Assembly: GCF_017873605.1 (NCBI RefSeq)
Contig: NZ_JAGGKI010000009.1
Span: 1 to 64,000 of the forward strand
Length of the DNA: 64,000 bases
Origin: Paenibacillus lactis
GTDB taxonomy: Bacteria > Bacillota > Bacilli > Paenibacillales > Paenibacillaceae
Direction of reading: 5' to 3'
The position numbers and the translations under genes are program-made. Each line of letters starts with the position of its first letter. The first letter of the stretch is position 1. Below are positions 35,257-44,157 of this stretch, in pieces. The notes under the pieces are model-generated. The model ran no database searches, was not told the DNA's origin, and saw only the letters and a program-made list of their open reading frames with translations.

Positions 35257-35923
35257 CTTCTTCGCGCAGCGGCTTGACATGCGAAGGAACGCCGCTGCCC
35301 CGCGTCGATATGAATCGGGCCTGAAAGCTTCCGCGATAGCGGAAAACAGGCCCGAACAGCGGGTTAAACACATCCACCCGAATCCGGTAGGTTTGATGCC
35401 GGTCATCATACCATTCGCACACATCGGCCGTTCCCGTGAGTCCCGCCGGAAAGCGAAACCCAAGCCACCCCTCGTAGAACCGCTGCTCGCCTGAGCGAAT
35501 ACATATTCCGCCATTGCCGCTGACCGACACTTCAAGGTCTACCGCTAAATGCTGCTTGCTTCCCAGATAATCCACAATGCCGTTTCGCTCTTGGCTGTAA
35601 ATCATCGTCGCGTCAAATCTTCTAATGCCCGATGGAAATTGAAAGCTTCTGCACCAAGTCACCGTCTCTCGTCCGTAACGATCCAAATAGGCGTAGTTCT
35701 CAATCCGAAACGGGATATGGAGTCCCCGTTCAGGGAACATAATGTGGCGCACCGTTCCGATGTAGAGCGGGAGCTTTGCCCAGCGCGCATACCAAATCTC
35801 ATCCATAGTCCCTTCGCCGATCGAGGCCACCATATCCTTGCTGCCGAACCCGAACCTCTCCTGGATTTTGGGATGAAGCTTCCGAAATTCCCGGCCTAGC
35901 GCCTTCTCATAAATGGATATCAT
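35246..35923 (-). CDS. DUF4166 domain protein
   Basis: 225 residues. The DUF4166 pattern is visible: EKALGREFRKLHPKIQERF, the short LPLYIGTVRHIMFPERGLHIPF, YLDRYGRETVTWCRSF, and a closing FNPLFGPVFRYRGSF. Function unknown. AGGAGG precedes the ATG, which lies 17 bp inside the 3' end of the DoxX-like gene, so the two are translationally coupled. Both ends overlap neighbours, and no terminator is seen at the 3' side. Confidence 0.8.
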   Translation of the reverse strand: MISIYEKALGREFRKLHPKIQERFGFGSKDMVASIGEGTMDEIWYARWAKLPLYIGTVRHIMFPERGLHIPFRIENYAYLDRYGRETVTWCRSFQFPSGIRRFDATMIYSQERNGIVDYLGSKQHLAVDLEVSVSGNGGICIRSGEQRFYEGWLGFRFPAGLTGTADVCEWYDDRHQTYRIRVDVFNPLFGPVFRYRGSFQARFISTRGSGVPSHVKPLREEARA

Positions 35924-36869
35924 GGGCTCTCTCCTCCTTCTGCCGCACCTTGCTTGTCCTTGGAGTGCCCGGCTCCCGCAAGCATCGGGAATCACTTGGC
36001 AAATCTGTCGAAGACCAGGAGGCAAGCAGACATAGAACGAGCATCGTGCCGCTCAGAAGCAGCGGATTGAACGGTGCTTTAAGCCAGGCAGGCTCCGGGA
36101 TGAGCGCTCCCAGCATCAGTCCCGCCAGCAGGACGGACTCGAGCCTGTACCACCATCGGCTCTTATGAAATGTAAGGCTGATCAAGCCAATACATATCTC
36201 AAAAACGCCCAGCATTCCAAGGATTGCGCGTTCCTGACCGCTCCACCAGCCGATGTGCTGCAGCATCTCCAGCTCCCCGCCCTCCGGGAACAGCAGCTTC
36301 GGCACCAATCCTTCGTAGATCCACAGCAGTGCCAGCGTCAATACGCTGCAAGCATGGATCCATGTTTGCCGGATCGACACGGCAGGCGGAATGCTCCTCT
36401 CCAGCCACAGCCGCAGCACGTCAAAGCTCCAGGCTGCAGCCTTCCCGAACATCGGACGAAACACCAGCCGGTCAAACCAAGCGCCGATCAGGCCAAATCG
36501 TGTCTTGTAATCGTATTGGGTCGAGAAGGTTATGACCCCTCTCCCTCCATCCCGGTATCGCCAGTATCCGCTGCCTTCGCGGATCAAAGATATGTTCTGA
36601 TCAGAGCCAAAACGCAGCACTGACATCCGATCCCCGTCTTCCCGTCGCGAAAACGCATGGGTCACCCCAATTCCGGTGATCGTAAGACCGAATCCGATTC
36701 GGGTCTTATATAGAAACCGCTGATGCTTGGAATCGCCTTTAGGCAAGTAATGGATGCTCGAGAACCGCACGTCCCACTGCTGATGCAGCTCCGGACGCTG
36801 CGTATGCTTCCACAGCGTATCGAGATCCGACTCGATATCAATCTCCACATAGATCGGCTTTCTCTTCAT
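35907..36869 (-). CDS. SRPBCC-DoxX-like fusion membrane protein
   Basis: 320 residues. Residues 1-155 look like an SRPBCC (polyketide cyclase/START-like) domain, beginning PIYVEIDIESDLDTLWKHTQ, a common opening of that fold. From about 165 on there are four membrane helices of DoxX-like type (IHACSVLTLALLWIYEGLVPK, ILGMLGVFEICIGLISLTF). Such fusions are found next to DUF4166 genes; the role is unknown. The ATG is chosen for AGGAGTCGG upstream. Confidence 0.8.
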   Translation of the reverse strand: MKRKPIYVEIDIESDLDTLWKHTQRPELHQQWDVRFSSIHYLPKGDSKHQRFLYKTRIGFGLTITGIGVTHAFSRREDGDRMSVLRFGSDQNISLIREGSGYWRYRDGGRGVITFSTQYDYKTRFGLIGAWFDRLVFRPMFGKAAAWSFDVLRLWLERSIPPAVSIRQTWIHACSVLTLALLWIYEGLVPKLLFPEGGELEMLQHIGWWSGQERAILGMLGVFEICIGLISLTFHKSRWWYRLESVLLAGLMLGALIPEPAWLKAPFNPLLLSGTMLVLCLLASWSSTDLPSDSRCLREPGTPRTSKVRQKEERAHDIHL

Positions 36870-36995
36870 GCTCCGACTCCTCCATACCAGCTTCATTACC
36901 GGCGTAACAGCATTTTCGTTCACCGGGTATTCATGCATTCAGCATACAGCCGAATCCACTTTCCCGTTAGTTCCGACTTTCATAGAACCACAACC

Positions 36996-37022
36996 AAAAA
37001 AGGTACTACGTTTCGTAGTACC
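36996..37022 (-). terminator. Terminator of the two-component operon
   Basis: GGTACTACG and CGTAGTACC form a perfect nine-base stem with a three-base loop, followed on the minus strand by six Ts. Confidence 0.9.
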
Positions 37023-37084
37023 CCCCACAATAAATACGCTATGTTTTTGGCTCAAAACCTTGCACCGGGCGTTCGCCCTAACCG

Positions 37085-37717
37085 CTAACGATCCTTTATG
37101 ATCCCTTTTCGCCGCACCTTTTCAACGGCTTCTTTGCCGCTCTTTACGCCAAGCTTTTTCAGGATTTTATTAATTTGATTCTTTAACGTGCTTTCCGATT
37201 TGAACAGCTTATGCTCGATCTGCGCATGGGTGTACCCTTTCTCCATCAGCTCGAATACCTCCCGTTCCGCATGTGTTAAGCCCCGCAGCTGCTCCTCCCG
37301 CTTCAACCGGGAAAATTCCTTCAGCAGCGCCTCCATCGGACCGGCATGCAGCAGGGCACCGCGGATCGCCCCCGGCAGCTCCTTGAACCTCGCCTTTTCG
37401 ATATATTGCACGGCTCCTGCCGTAAAGGCCTGTGTGATCGTCTGCTCGTCATCCATGGAGGTTAACATGATCACCTTGGCCTGCGGCCTGATTTCCAAAA
37501 TGTCGGCGGCCGTGTAAATGCCGTCCAGCTGTCCCGGGGTGAGCTGTATGTCCATCAACACAACATCAAACGAAAGGACGCGTGCCATGGCGGCTGCCTG
37601 CTCCGGCGTCTGGGCGGCCCCCGCTACCAGCATGTCCTCCTGTCCGTTCAGAAAAACAGTCATCGCCTTGATCCAATCGGGATCGTCTTCAACCAGAAAA
37701 ATTTGTATCGGGCTCAT
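37085..37717 (-). CDS. Response regulator, NarL/FixJ (LuxR) type
   Basis: 210 residues. The receiver domain has the acidic pair VEDDPDW (residues 9-15), the phosphoacceptor Asp in VVLMDIQLTPG (about residue 56) and the Thr/Lys switch residues (IMLTS, IEKA). A LuxR-type HTH follows (LTHAEREVFELMEKGYTHAQ, ESTLKNQINKILKKLGV). It overlaps the sensor kinase gene by four bases (ATGA), so the two are coupled. Probable DNA target: the divergent VTC operon. Confidence 0.93.
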   Translation of the reverse strand: MSPIQIFLVEDDPDWIKAMTVFLNGQEDMLVAGAAQTPEQAAAMARVLSFDVVLMDIQLTPGQLDGIYTAADILEIRPQAKVIMLTSMDDEQTITQAFTAGAVQYIEKARFKELPGAIRGALLHAGPMEALLKEFSRLKREEQLRGLTHAEREVFELMEKGYTHAQIEHKLFKSESTLKNQINKILKKLGVKSGKEAVEKVRRKGIIKDR

Positions 37718-39060
37718 TCCTCCCCCCTTCCTGCCAGTCGTACCAACACCCGGCGGGGGAAATACAGGGACACTTCGGTTCCTTCCCCCTGGCGGCTCTC
37801 CAGGCCTATCGATCCCCCGCTTTTTTTCATCACATGGTATGCATAGGAAAGACCTAATCCGTAATTGCTTCGTCGATCCTTCTTGGTGCTGTAAAAAGGT
37901 TCAAATACCCGCGCCTGGAGCCCATCCGGAATACCGTTGCCATAATCCTTGACCGAGATCACCGCGCCCCGTCGTCCGGCATCGACCGTCAATTCGATCA
38001 CCCCGGCCCTGGGTGTAGCCTCGACTGCATTTTGCAGCAGGTTGCCCGCCGCCTCGGTAACATGAACCGGATCGATCAGCAGCCACGGGCGCTGCCGGAT
38101 GTGGAGCTTGACCTCAACCCCATGACTACGCAGCATTTCGTGCTCGCGATGCAAGAGCTCCTTGACCAGTTGATCCAGCCGAACCGGCTGCGCCTTCAGG
38201 ACGAGCTCCTTCGTTTGCTGCTGAATCCTCTCCGTCATGGCAAGGAGATGCTCCGACGCCTGTGTGATGATCCCGAGCTGCTCAAGCGCAGCCCCTTGGT
38301 TCGGCTGCAACATTTGCTTCACATTTTCCGTGCTCAGAGCGATTTTTCCGATTTCATTCTTGAGGGTGTGGTTCAGCAGGGAGGTTCCCGTCGAAACCGC
38401 CTGCATTGTACGGTCCATCGGATCCCGTTCAACCTTCAGCCGCATGCCGAGCACACCATACACGAACACGCAGATCAACCCGACGACGAACGAATATACG
38501 ATTAGCAGCGATACATATTGAAAGAAATCATAACCGGGATACAAGAGGCTCCCGACATTAATCAGAAGCATCACGCCCAGCAGCGTAGGGACCATAATCA
38601 TGGCCGTGATCAGCAGACTTCTGCGTCTGTTCGGATTCATTTCTTGTACATAGGCCCGAATTAATAAATAGCACGATATGAAATAGTACGGAGCTGTCCA
38701 GACAAGCAGCAGCCCGAAATCGATCCGATGCTCAGGAAAAACGATGACTTGGAGTACCGTTATAAGCGGGGGCAACAGCAGCCCGAGCTTGAAGTAGCGC
38801 AGCTTGACCGGATCTATCTGCTGCCGGGTGTACACGATGCAAAATACAAGCACCCCGTAAGGCGACATCGTATGATTGAAGCTTTGAATGATCGGCTCAA
38901 ATGAAGCCGGTATAAAGCCGTCCGGCTCTAGGAGTTGGGTTAAGCCGCCTACGCCTGAGCTGAATAAGAAGAAAGCCGCCCAGCGATTCACCTCTTGCCG
39001 CGGCTGGTTCGCCAGCAGCACGATTGCCGCGATCCATAAGGCCGCCACATAGTATAGCAT
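37714..39060 (-). CDS. Membrane sensor histidine kinase
   Basis: 448 residues. Six or seven membrane helices fill the first 215 residues with no large extracellular domain, so the signal is probably sensed in or at the membrane. The phosphoacceptor His is in LLNHTLKNEIGKIALS (about 235), and the ATPase domain shows the N box NLLQNAVEAT, the G1 box VKDYGNGIPDG and the G2 box NYGLGLSYAYHVM. It diverges from the VTC-DUF4956-CotH operon by 186 bp. Confidence 0.92.
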   Translation of the reverse strand: MLYYVAALWIAAIVLLANQPRQEVNRWAAFFLFSSGVGGLTQLLEPDGFIPASFEPIIQSFNHTMSPYGVLVFCIVYTRQQIDPVKLRYFKLGLLLPPLITVLQVIVFPEHRIDFGLLLVWTAPYYFISCYLLIRAYVQEMNPNRRRSLLITAMIMVPTLLGVMLLINVGSLLYPGYDFFQYVSLLIVYSFVVGLICVFVYGVLGMRLKVERDPMDRTMQAVSTGTSLLNHTLKNEIGKIALSTENVKQMLQPNQGAALEQLGIITQASEHLLAMTERIQQQTKELVLKAQPVRLDQLVKELLHREHEMLRSHGVEVKLHIRQRPWLLIDPVHVTEAAGNLLQNAVEATPRAGVIELTVDAGRRGAVISVKDYGNGIPDGLQARVFEPFYSTKKDRRSNYGLGLSYAYHVMKKSGGSIGLESRQGEGTEVSLYFPRRVLVRLAGRGEE

Positions 39061-39130
39061 TTCACATCGCCCTATCCTCTTTCATTTTCTAGTTTCATCC
39101 TACCATACCTGTTCGACAAATGGAGCACGC

Positions 39131-39159
39131 TTTACATCACGAAAACACTCAGTTTACAT
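39131..39159. promoter_or_regulatory. Direct-repeat regulator site candidate
   Basis: TTTACAT occurs twice, 22 bp apart (about two helical turns), in the short space between the kinase gene and the VTC operon. A same-face direct repeat is a usual response-regulator site, but the match is short. Confidence 0.35.
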
Positions 39160-39246
39160 TCAGCTGGATTTAAGCCAGAAATCAGAAACGATTGATAGCA
39201 TGGTTTCAGAAGCAAATAAGCGAACTGACAGAAATGAGGTGGAAGC

Positions 39247-39960
39247 ATGAACAAAGGATTGAAATACCGGAATGAACTGAAGTTTTTTGTCAACATGCAT
39301 CAATACCGGATCATCCGGCAGCGGTTGAACCATTTGATCCGTCACGATAACCATGCGGGACCGTCCGGAGAATACCATATTCGAAGCCTGTATTTCGACG
39401 ATATCAATAATAAGGCGCTGCACGAGAAGCTGGCCGGCGTCCGGGACCGCGTAAAATACCGGATTCGCATCTATAACGTGAAGGACGACGTGATCCATTT
39501 TGAGAAAAAGATAAAGTTCCGCGACTACATCGCGAAGCTGAAAGAGCCCCTTACCCGGGAGATGACGGACCGGATTATGGCGGGGGATTACGAATGTCTG
39601 TACCAGCCGGACAAGCCTCTGATGATGGAACTCTATCACGAGATGAAGCATAACCTGCTGCGCCCGAAGGTCATCGTCGATTATGTCCGTGAACCGTACG
39701 TATGCGCAAACGGCAATGTCCGGATCACGTTCGACAAGGAGCTGCGCACAGGGCTCCACTCGGTGGATCTGTTCAACCGGGAGCTGCTGTCGATCCAGGC
39801 TATTGATGAGAATCTGATCATTCTTGAAGTCAAGTATGACGAGTATATACCGGATTACATCAAGATTGCCCTGCAGCTGGAGGGACTTCAGCGCCAGTCC
39901 GCATCGAAATACGTTATTTGCCGAAAATTTTTAAAGTATAACGCTTGGGAGGATCAATAA
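39247..39960 (+). CDS. VTC domain protein (polyphosphate polymerase-like)
   Basis: 237 residues forming a VTC/TTM tunnel fold: GLKYRNELKFFVN, EYHIRSLYFDD, VKYRIRIYN, HFEKKIKFRDYIAK, RPKVIVDYVREPY, ITFDKELR, LEVKYDEYIPDYI and SASKYVICRKF, i.e. the alternating Lys/Arg and Glu residues that bind triphosphate and metal in VTC4. The eukaryotic enzyme makes polyphosphate from ATP. Whether the bacterial form does is unknown. GAGGTGGAAG precedes the ATG. First gene of a three-gene operon. Confidence 0.88.
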   Translation: MNKGLKYRNELKFFVNMHQYRIIRQRLNHLIRHDNHAGPSGEYHIRSLYFDDINNKALHEKLAGVRDRVKYRIRIYNVKDDVIHFEKKIKFRDYIAKLKEPLTREMTDRIMAGDYECLYQPDKPLMMELYHEMKHNLLRPKVIVDYVREPYVCANGNVRITFDKELRTGLHSVDLFNRELLSIQAIDENLIILEVKYDEYIPDYIKIALQLEGLQRQSASKYVICRKFLKYNAWEDQ

Positions 39961-39963
39961 TTC

Positions 39964-40662
39964 ATGAATGCAACGTCTAACGAAACGACCAACTTTTCTA
40001 ATATTATCAAAAAATCCGTCCTCGAGAACTTCGCATCCGATATCAGCATCGCCAAAATATTGATTACGCTCGCCATCGCTTTTGTCATCGGATTGTTTAT
40101 ATATCTGCTGTATAAACGGGTATTCAGCGGGGTGCTCTATTCGAAGAGCTTCAACGTGTCCCTGATCGGAATGACCATGATTACGGCGGTTGTGATCATC
40201 GCCATCAACTCCAATCTCGTGCTCTCGCTCGGTATGGTCGGCGCGCTGTCCATCGTTCGTTTCCGGACCCCGATCAAAGACCCGACCGATTTGATCTTTC
40301 TGTTCTGGGCAGCTGTTGCAGGCATCGTAACCGGCGCAGGTTTCTATACGCTGGCGGCGATCGGTTCCGTGGTCGTAGGCCTCATTCTGTTCTTCTTCAT
40401 AAAAAAAGCCTCAGTCGACACCCCCTATCTTCTTGTCGTCCATTGCCAAGACGAGCAGAGCGAGCAGGCGGTTCGCACTCGCATCGCCGAAGCGGTAAAA
40501 CGTTACAATCTGAAGCAAAAAACCGTTTCAAACGGGAACATCGAGCTGACGGTGGAAGTCAGACTGAAGGATGCCGAGGGCGAATTCGTCAACAAGCTGT
40601 CCGGACTCCCCGGCGTCCATAACGCGGTCCTGATCAGCTACAGCGGCGATTATGTATCCTAA
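39964..40662 (+). CDS. DUF4956 membrane protein
   Basis: 232 residues. Four membrane helices (about 35-150) surround the highly conserved loop LSLGMVGALSIVRFRTPIKD of DUF4956, and a soluble C-terminal domain of about 75 residues follows. Family function is not known to me; it regularly neighbours VTC and CotH genes, so it may be a channel or a membrane partner for them. It begins three bases after the VTC stop, with GGGAGG overlapping that gene's end. Confidence 0.88.
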   Translation: MNATSNETTNFSNIIKKSVLENFASDISIAKILITLAIAFVIGLFIYLLYKRVFSGVLYSKSFNVSLIGMTMITAVVIIAINSNLVLSLGMVGALSIVRFRTPIKDPTDLIFLFWAAVAGIVTGAGFYTLAAIGSVVVGLILFFFIKKASVDTPYLLVVHCQDEQSEQAVRTRIAEAVKRYNLKQKTVSNGNIELTVEVRLKDAEGEFVNKLSGLPGVHNAVLISYSGDYVS

Positions 40663-40680
40663 GACAGGTGGTGTCTCGAT

Positions 40681-42804
40681 ATGAAAACAAAATATGCCGC
40701 AGCTCCCCTGTCCCTTCTGCTGGCCTTGATGCTTCTCTTATCCGGCTGTCAGGATTGGCTGGCACCCCGTGCAAGCCAAGCAAATAAGGCGGAGGATGGG
40801 AGCGCAGCCGCGCAGGAGAGCGTGTCCACGGTGTTCCCGAAGGATCAGGTCATCGATGTGAAGATTACGATCGATGAAGCGGATTTTGCGGATATGATCG
40901 ACAATGCCGAAGCGGAGGAGTATAAAGAGGCGTCGGTTGATTATAACGGGCAGAAGTTCGAACATGTCGGCATTCGGACCAAAGGCAACTTGAGCTTGCG
41001 GAGCGTGGTCAACTCCGACTCCGATCGTTATAGCTTCAAGCTGTCCTTCGATGAATATGTGAATCAAACGCTGGACGGGATCAGCAAAATCAATCTCAAC
41101 AACAACTACAGCGACGCAACGTACATGAGAGAATTTCTCGCCTACGAGCTGGCGGCATCCGGTGGCCTGCCAACGCCTGGCTTCTCGTACGTCAATGTCT
41201 ATATTAACGGCGAGCTTTGGGGATTCTACCTTGCCGTCGAGCAGATCGGCGATTCTTATCTGGAGCGCCACTTCGGGAATGCATACGGTGCCTTGTATAA
41301 GGGCGTCATGACCGGCGCCGGCAGCGATCTGACCTGGCTCGGTCAGGATCCGGATTCGTACACGGGCCTAGAAATGAAGTCCAAATCCTCCAATGACGAC
41401 GTTCTGATCGACATGCTGGATGAGCTGAATAACGGTTCCGATTACGAGCAGGTTCTTGATGTGGACCAGGCGCTGAGGTATATCGCCCTAAATGTGGCCG
41501 CATCGAATATGGACAGCTATCTCGGCATGAACAAACAGAATTATTATTTATATGAGAATAAGGGGGTCTTCTCCATTCTCCCTTGGGACTACAACATGGC
41601 CTTTGGAGGGTTCGGCGGTTCCGGCATCCTGATCGACGAACCGACCCAAGGGGCCGTAGCCGAGCGGCCGCTCGTTGCGAAGCTCCTGGAGGTGGGTGAA
41701 TACAAGGAGCGCTATCACGCCATCCTTCAGGACATGCTGGATGGATACCTCAAGCAGGAAACGTTCGCGAAGCGCGTGGAACAGCTCAAGGCGCTGATAT
41801 CCGAGCACGTGCAGCAGGAACCGCGGCCTTTCTATACGTACGAGCAGTACGAGGAAGCCGTGCCTGCCCTCCTCACATTCGTCCAGCAATCAACGGAGAA
41901 TATCCAGCAGCAGCTGGACGGCACGCTCCCTTCTTCCGGAGACGGCAGCGGCAGCGGTGGCGGCATGGGTCCCGGAGGCTTGGGCGGCATGCAGCCGGGC
42001 GATGCAGATCCTGCAGGCAGCATGCCGCAGGGTGAAGCAGGTGCTGCTGGCGGTATCGGCGGTATGCCCGAGGATGCCGCTGGCGCTGCAAACAGAGCCA
42101 GCGGTAATATGGAGCAGGATAATGCGGACGCTGCTAAGAGCGGTACTGGCCTGGGCGCAGCTGACGATACCAACGGCGGTATGCCGCAGAATGGCCCGGG
42201 CGCTGCTGAAGGTGCCAACGGCGGACAGGACGTGACACCGCAAGTGGATCGTTGGATAACCGCTAACAGCTCCGGCAACACGGCGACAAACACGGTGGCC
42301 GATAGCGCAGCCGCAGCAAATCGCACGGCCGATAACAAGAACACCGTTCCCGCATCGCAGGCGCAGGCTGGTGAACAAACACCGGAGCTGTCGCAGCAGC
42401 AATCACAGCAAGAAGCCCAGCAGGAGTCCTCGCTGGTAACGTCACAGCAATCCCAACAAGGAGCTCGGCAATTTCAGCAGTCGCAGCAAGGAGCCCAGCA
42501 ACCATCACAACAGGACGCAGTTGGCCAAGGAGCGGTGCCCGGGAATGCGTCAGCCCCGGACACCAACGCTCAAACCGGGCAGCCGAATGCCAATCAGGAG
42601 CAGCAAACGAATCGCTTTGGCGAATTCGGCGGCGGGATGGGCGGCGGAATGCCGGGCGGCCGGGGCATGGGACTGCAGGATTGGAACAACAGTCAAGACC
42701 AGGAGCAAGGGAATATGCAAGAGCTGGTCTATACCGGGATCTCCGTCCTCCTTCTCATTGCGGCCTGTCTTATCGTTACGCTGTATAAACGCAAAAAGCT
42801 GTAA
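40681..42804 (+). CDS. CotH kinase-family lipoprotein with C-terminal anchor
   Basis: 707 residues. The N-terminus is a lipoprotein signal (LLLSGC). A CotH atypical kinase domain spans about 50-400: VGIRTKGNLSLRS, the FKLSFDEYVNQTLDGISKIN nucleotide-side segment, YVNVYINGELWGFYLAVEQI, the catalytic Asp D278 in NMDSYLG and the metal Asp D303 in ILPWDYNMAFGG, 25 apart as in CotH. From ~415 to ~680 a Gly/Ala/Met/Pro then Gln/Ser-rich disordered tail follows, ending in a membrane helix (TGISVLLLIAACLIVTLYKR). CotH phosphorylates spore coat proteins in Bacillus; here the target is unknown, perhaps extracellular. Confidence 0.9.
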   Translation: MKTKYAAAPLSLLLALMLLLSGCQDWLAPRASQANKAEDGSAAAQESVSTVFPKDQVIDVKITIDEADFADMIDNAEAEEYKEASVDYNGQKFEHVGIRTKGNLSLRSVVNSDSDRYSFKLSFDEYVNQTLDGISKINLNNNYSDATYMREFLAYELAASGGLPTPGFSYVNVYINGELWGFYLAVEQIGDSYLERHFGNAYGALYKGVMTGAGSDLTWLGQDPDSYTGLEMKSKSSNDDVLIDMLDELNNGSDYEQVLDVDQALRYIALNVAASNMDSYLGMNKQNYYLYENKGVFSILPWDYNMAFGGFGGSGILIDEPTQGAVAERPLVAKLLEVGEYKERYHAILQDMLDGYLKQETFAKRVEQLKALISEHVQQEPRPFYTYEQYEEAVPALLTFVQQSTENIQQQLDGTLPSSGDGSGSGGGMGPGGLGGMQPGDADPAGSMPQGEAGAAGGIGGMPEDAAGAANRASGNMEQDNADAAKSGTGLGAADDTNGGMPQNGPGAAEGANGGQDVTPQVDRWITANSSGNTATNTVADSAAAANRTADNKNTVPASQAQAGEQTPELSQQQSQQEAQQESSLVTSQQSQQGARQFQQSQQGAQQPSQQDAVGQGAVPGNASAPDTNAQTGQPNANQEQQTNRFGEFGGGMGGGMPGGRGMGLQDWNNSQDQEQGNMQELVYTGISVLLLIAACLIVTLYKRKKL

Positions 42805-42824
42805 CTCACATCTCATCATCACAT

Positions 42825-42866
42825 AACAAGCTCCATTCATTCCAAAGCGAATGAATGGAGCTTGTT
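42825..42866. terminator. Bidirectional terminator after cotH-like gene
   Basis: AACAAGCTCCATTCATTC and GAATGAATGGAGCTTGTT form a perfect 18-bp stem with a six-base loop, between convergent genes. Confidence 0.85.
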
Positions 42867-42885
42867 GGTTACATACCATAATCCT

Positions 42886-43209
42886 TTATGCTAAACGCCC
42901 AAGTAAATCCAGAATGACAGGCAGCGCAATCATAACGGCTGCGGCGGTAATCGTCACAGCTGTCATCTGGCGGGACATTCTCCGTTGCGTGGCCTTGGAG
43001 CGGTACCATCCGCCAAACTGCAGACGATTACGGTACAGAACCATAAACCCAAGCACATTCCCTAAGAACAGGAACAGGATATAATAGTCTTTCCATAACA
43101 CCCATGACTGCAAAACAGCCAGTTCGATATTCGTTATGATTGCAGTACTGAGCATGAATAAGACCATCATTCGGACGATTTCCAGCATGGCGCTTCCCAG
43201 CTTGGCCAT
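42886..43209 (-). CDS. Small hypothetical membrane protein
   Basis: 107 residues with three predicted membrane helices (about 10-33, 42-60 and 85-105) and a basic loop RSKATQRRMSRQ between the last two. I do not recognise the family. ATG chosen for GGGAGGGG upstream. It converges on the CotH-like gene. Confidence 0.65.
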   Translation of the reverse strand: MAKLGSAMLEIVRMMVLFMLSTAIITNIELAVLQSWVLWKDYYILFLFLGNVLGFMVLYRNRLQFGGWYRSKATQRRMSRQMTAVTITAAAVMIALPVILDLLGRLA

Positions 43210-43384
43210 CACGCACCCCTCCCCTCATACTATGATCAGCGTGGACAGTTCCGGACCAGCCGGAAGCCTTCTAACACTTCTATGATATCCCGTAATCGCA
43301 CACCATCGACGTAGGTTATCTCATCTCTGGGCCGTGCATGCACCGATCACGATGGTTCAATCCCCTGCTAACCGCATGACAACA

Positions 43385-44038
43385 TCAAGGTGCTTCGCTG
43401 TTCAGGTCGGTAACGGGAGAATGCTCCGCTTTCTTCGCATGACTGTTTACATAATAGCTTTCCAGCCGCCGGCTCCCCCATAAGGATAGAGCGATAAAGG
43501 CCAGAACGCCGACAAGCTTATACGGCTCGGCTGCAATGTCGGACAGGTTCGCACCTATATAGGATACGCAGAATACCATAATGCCTTTTCCTAATGTTAC
43601 GGCCAGCAGGTAGGATAGGATATGCATTCTCGCCAGACCGGCGGCAATATTAACGGCGACAAACGGACCGACCGGTAAAATGCCGAGCAAGAACACGTAA
43701 CTGAACCCGTTCTTCTGAATCCATCGCATTCCCCGCTGTACCTTGGGCTTGGCTGCCCAGCGCGCGAGAAAGCGGCTGTCGGATATTTTCCTCACCAGGA
43801 GAAAGGTTGTCAGGCAGCCTGCGATCATGCCGATCCAAGAATACAGGAACCCTTCCCATAACCCGTATACGGCGGCATTCACCCCTACGATCACAATCGT
43901 CGGCATTGGCGGAACGAAGGATTTCATGAAGGTCAGCAGGATCCCCGGCAAAGGGCCAAGCGCTCTGAACTGCTCCAGAAACCACTCCAGGTTGCTCTCC
44001 GTAAAATAAGACGTGATATCCAAATAACCCGTCGGCAT
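43385..44038 (-). CDS. TVP38/TMEM64 (DedA-like) membrane protein
   Basis: 217 residues with the SNARE_assoc (VTT) fold: PLPGILLTFMKSFVPPMPTI near residue 30, then WEGFLYSWIGMIAGCLTTFL, and GFSYVFLLGILPVGPFVAVN with the conserved Pro and Gly. The family moves lipids, such as undecaprenyl phosphate or phospholipids, across the membrane. Start is uncertain: the ATG used has only a weak GAG upstream; a GTG three codons earlier is possible. Confidence 0.88.
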   Translation of the reverse strand: MPTGYLDITSYFTESNLEWFLEQFRALGPLPGILLTFMKSFVPPMPTIVIVGVNAAVYGLWEGFLYSWIGMIAGCLTTFLLVRKISDSRFLARWAAKPKVQRGMRWIQKNGFSYVFLLGILPVGPFVAVNIAAGLARMHILSYLLAVTLGKGIMVFCVSYIGANLSDIAAEPYKLVGVLAFIALSLWGSRRLESYYVNSHAKKAEHSPVTDLNSEAP

Positions 44039-44157
44039 TGCGTTCACTCATTTCTATCGTCAGTTGCCTATAGTATAAATCAATACCGACCCTGAATCTA
44101 TATAAGGATTAGCTTGCTTTTCAGGGAGCCGGTGTCAGTCCAGCAATCAGCTTACAC

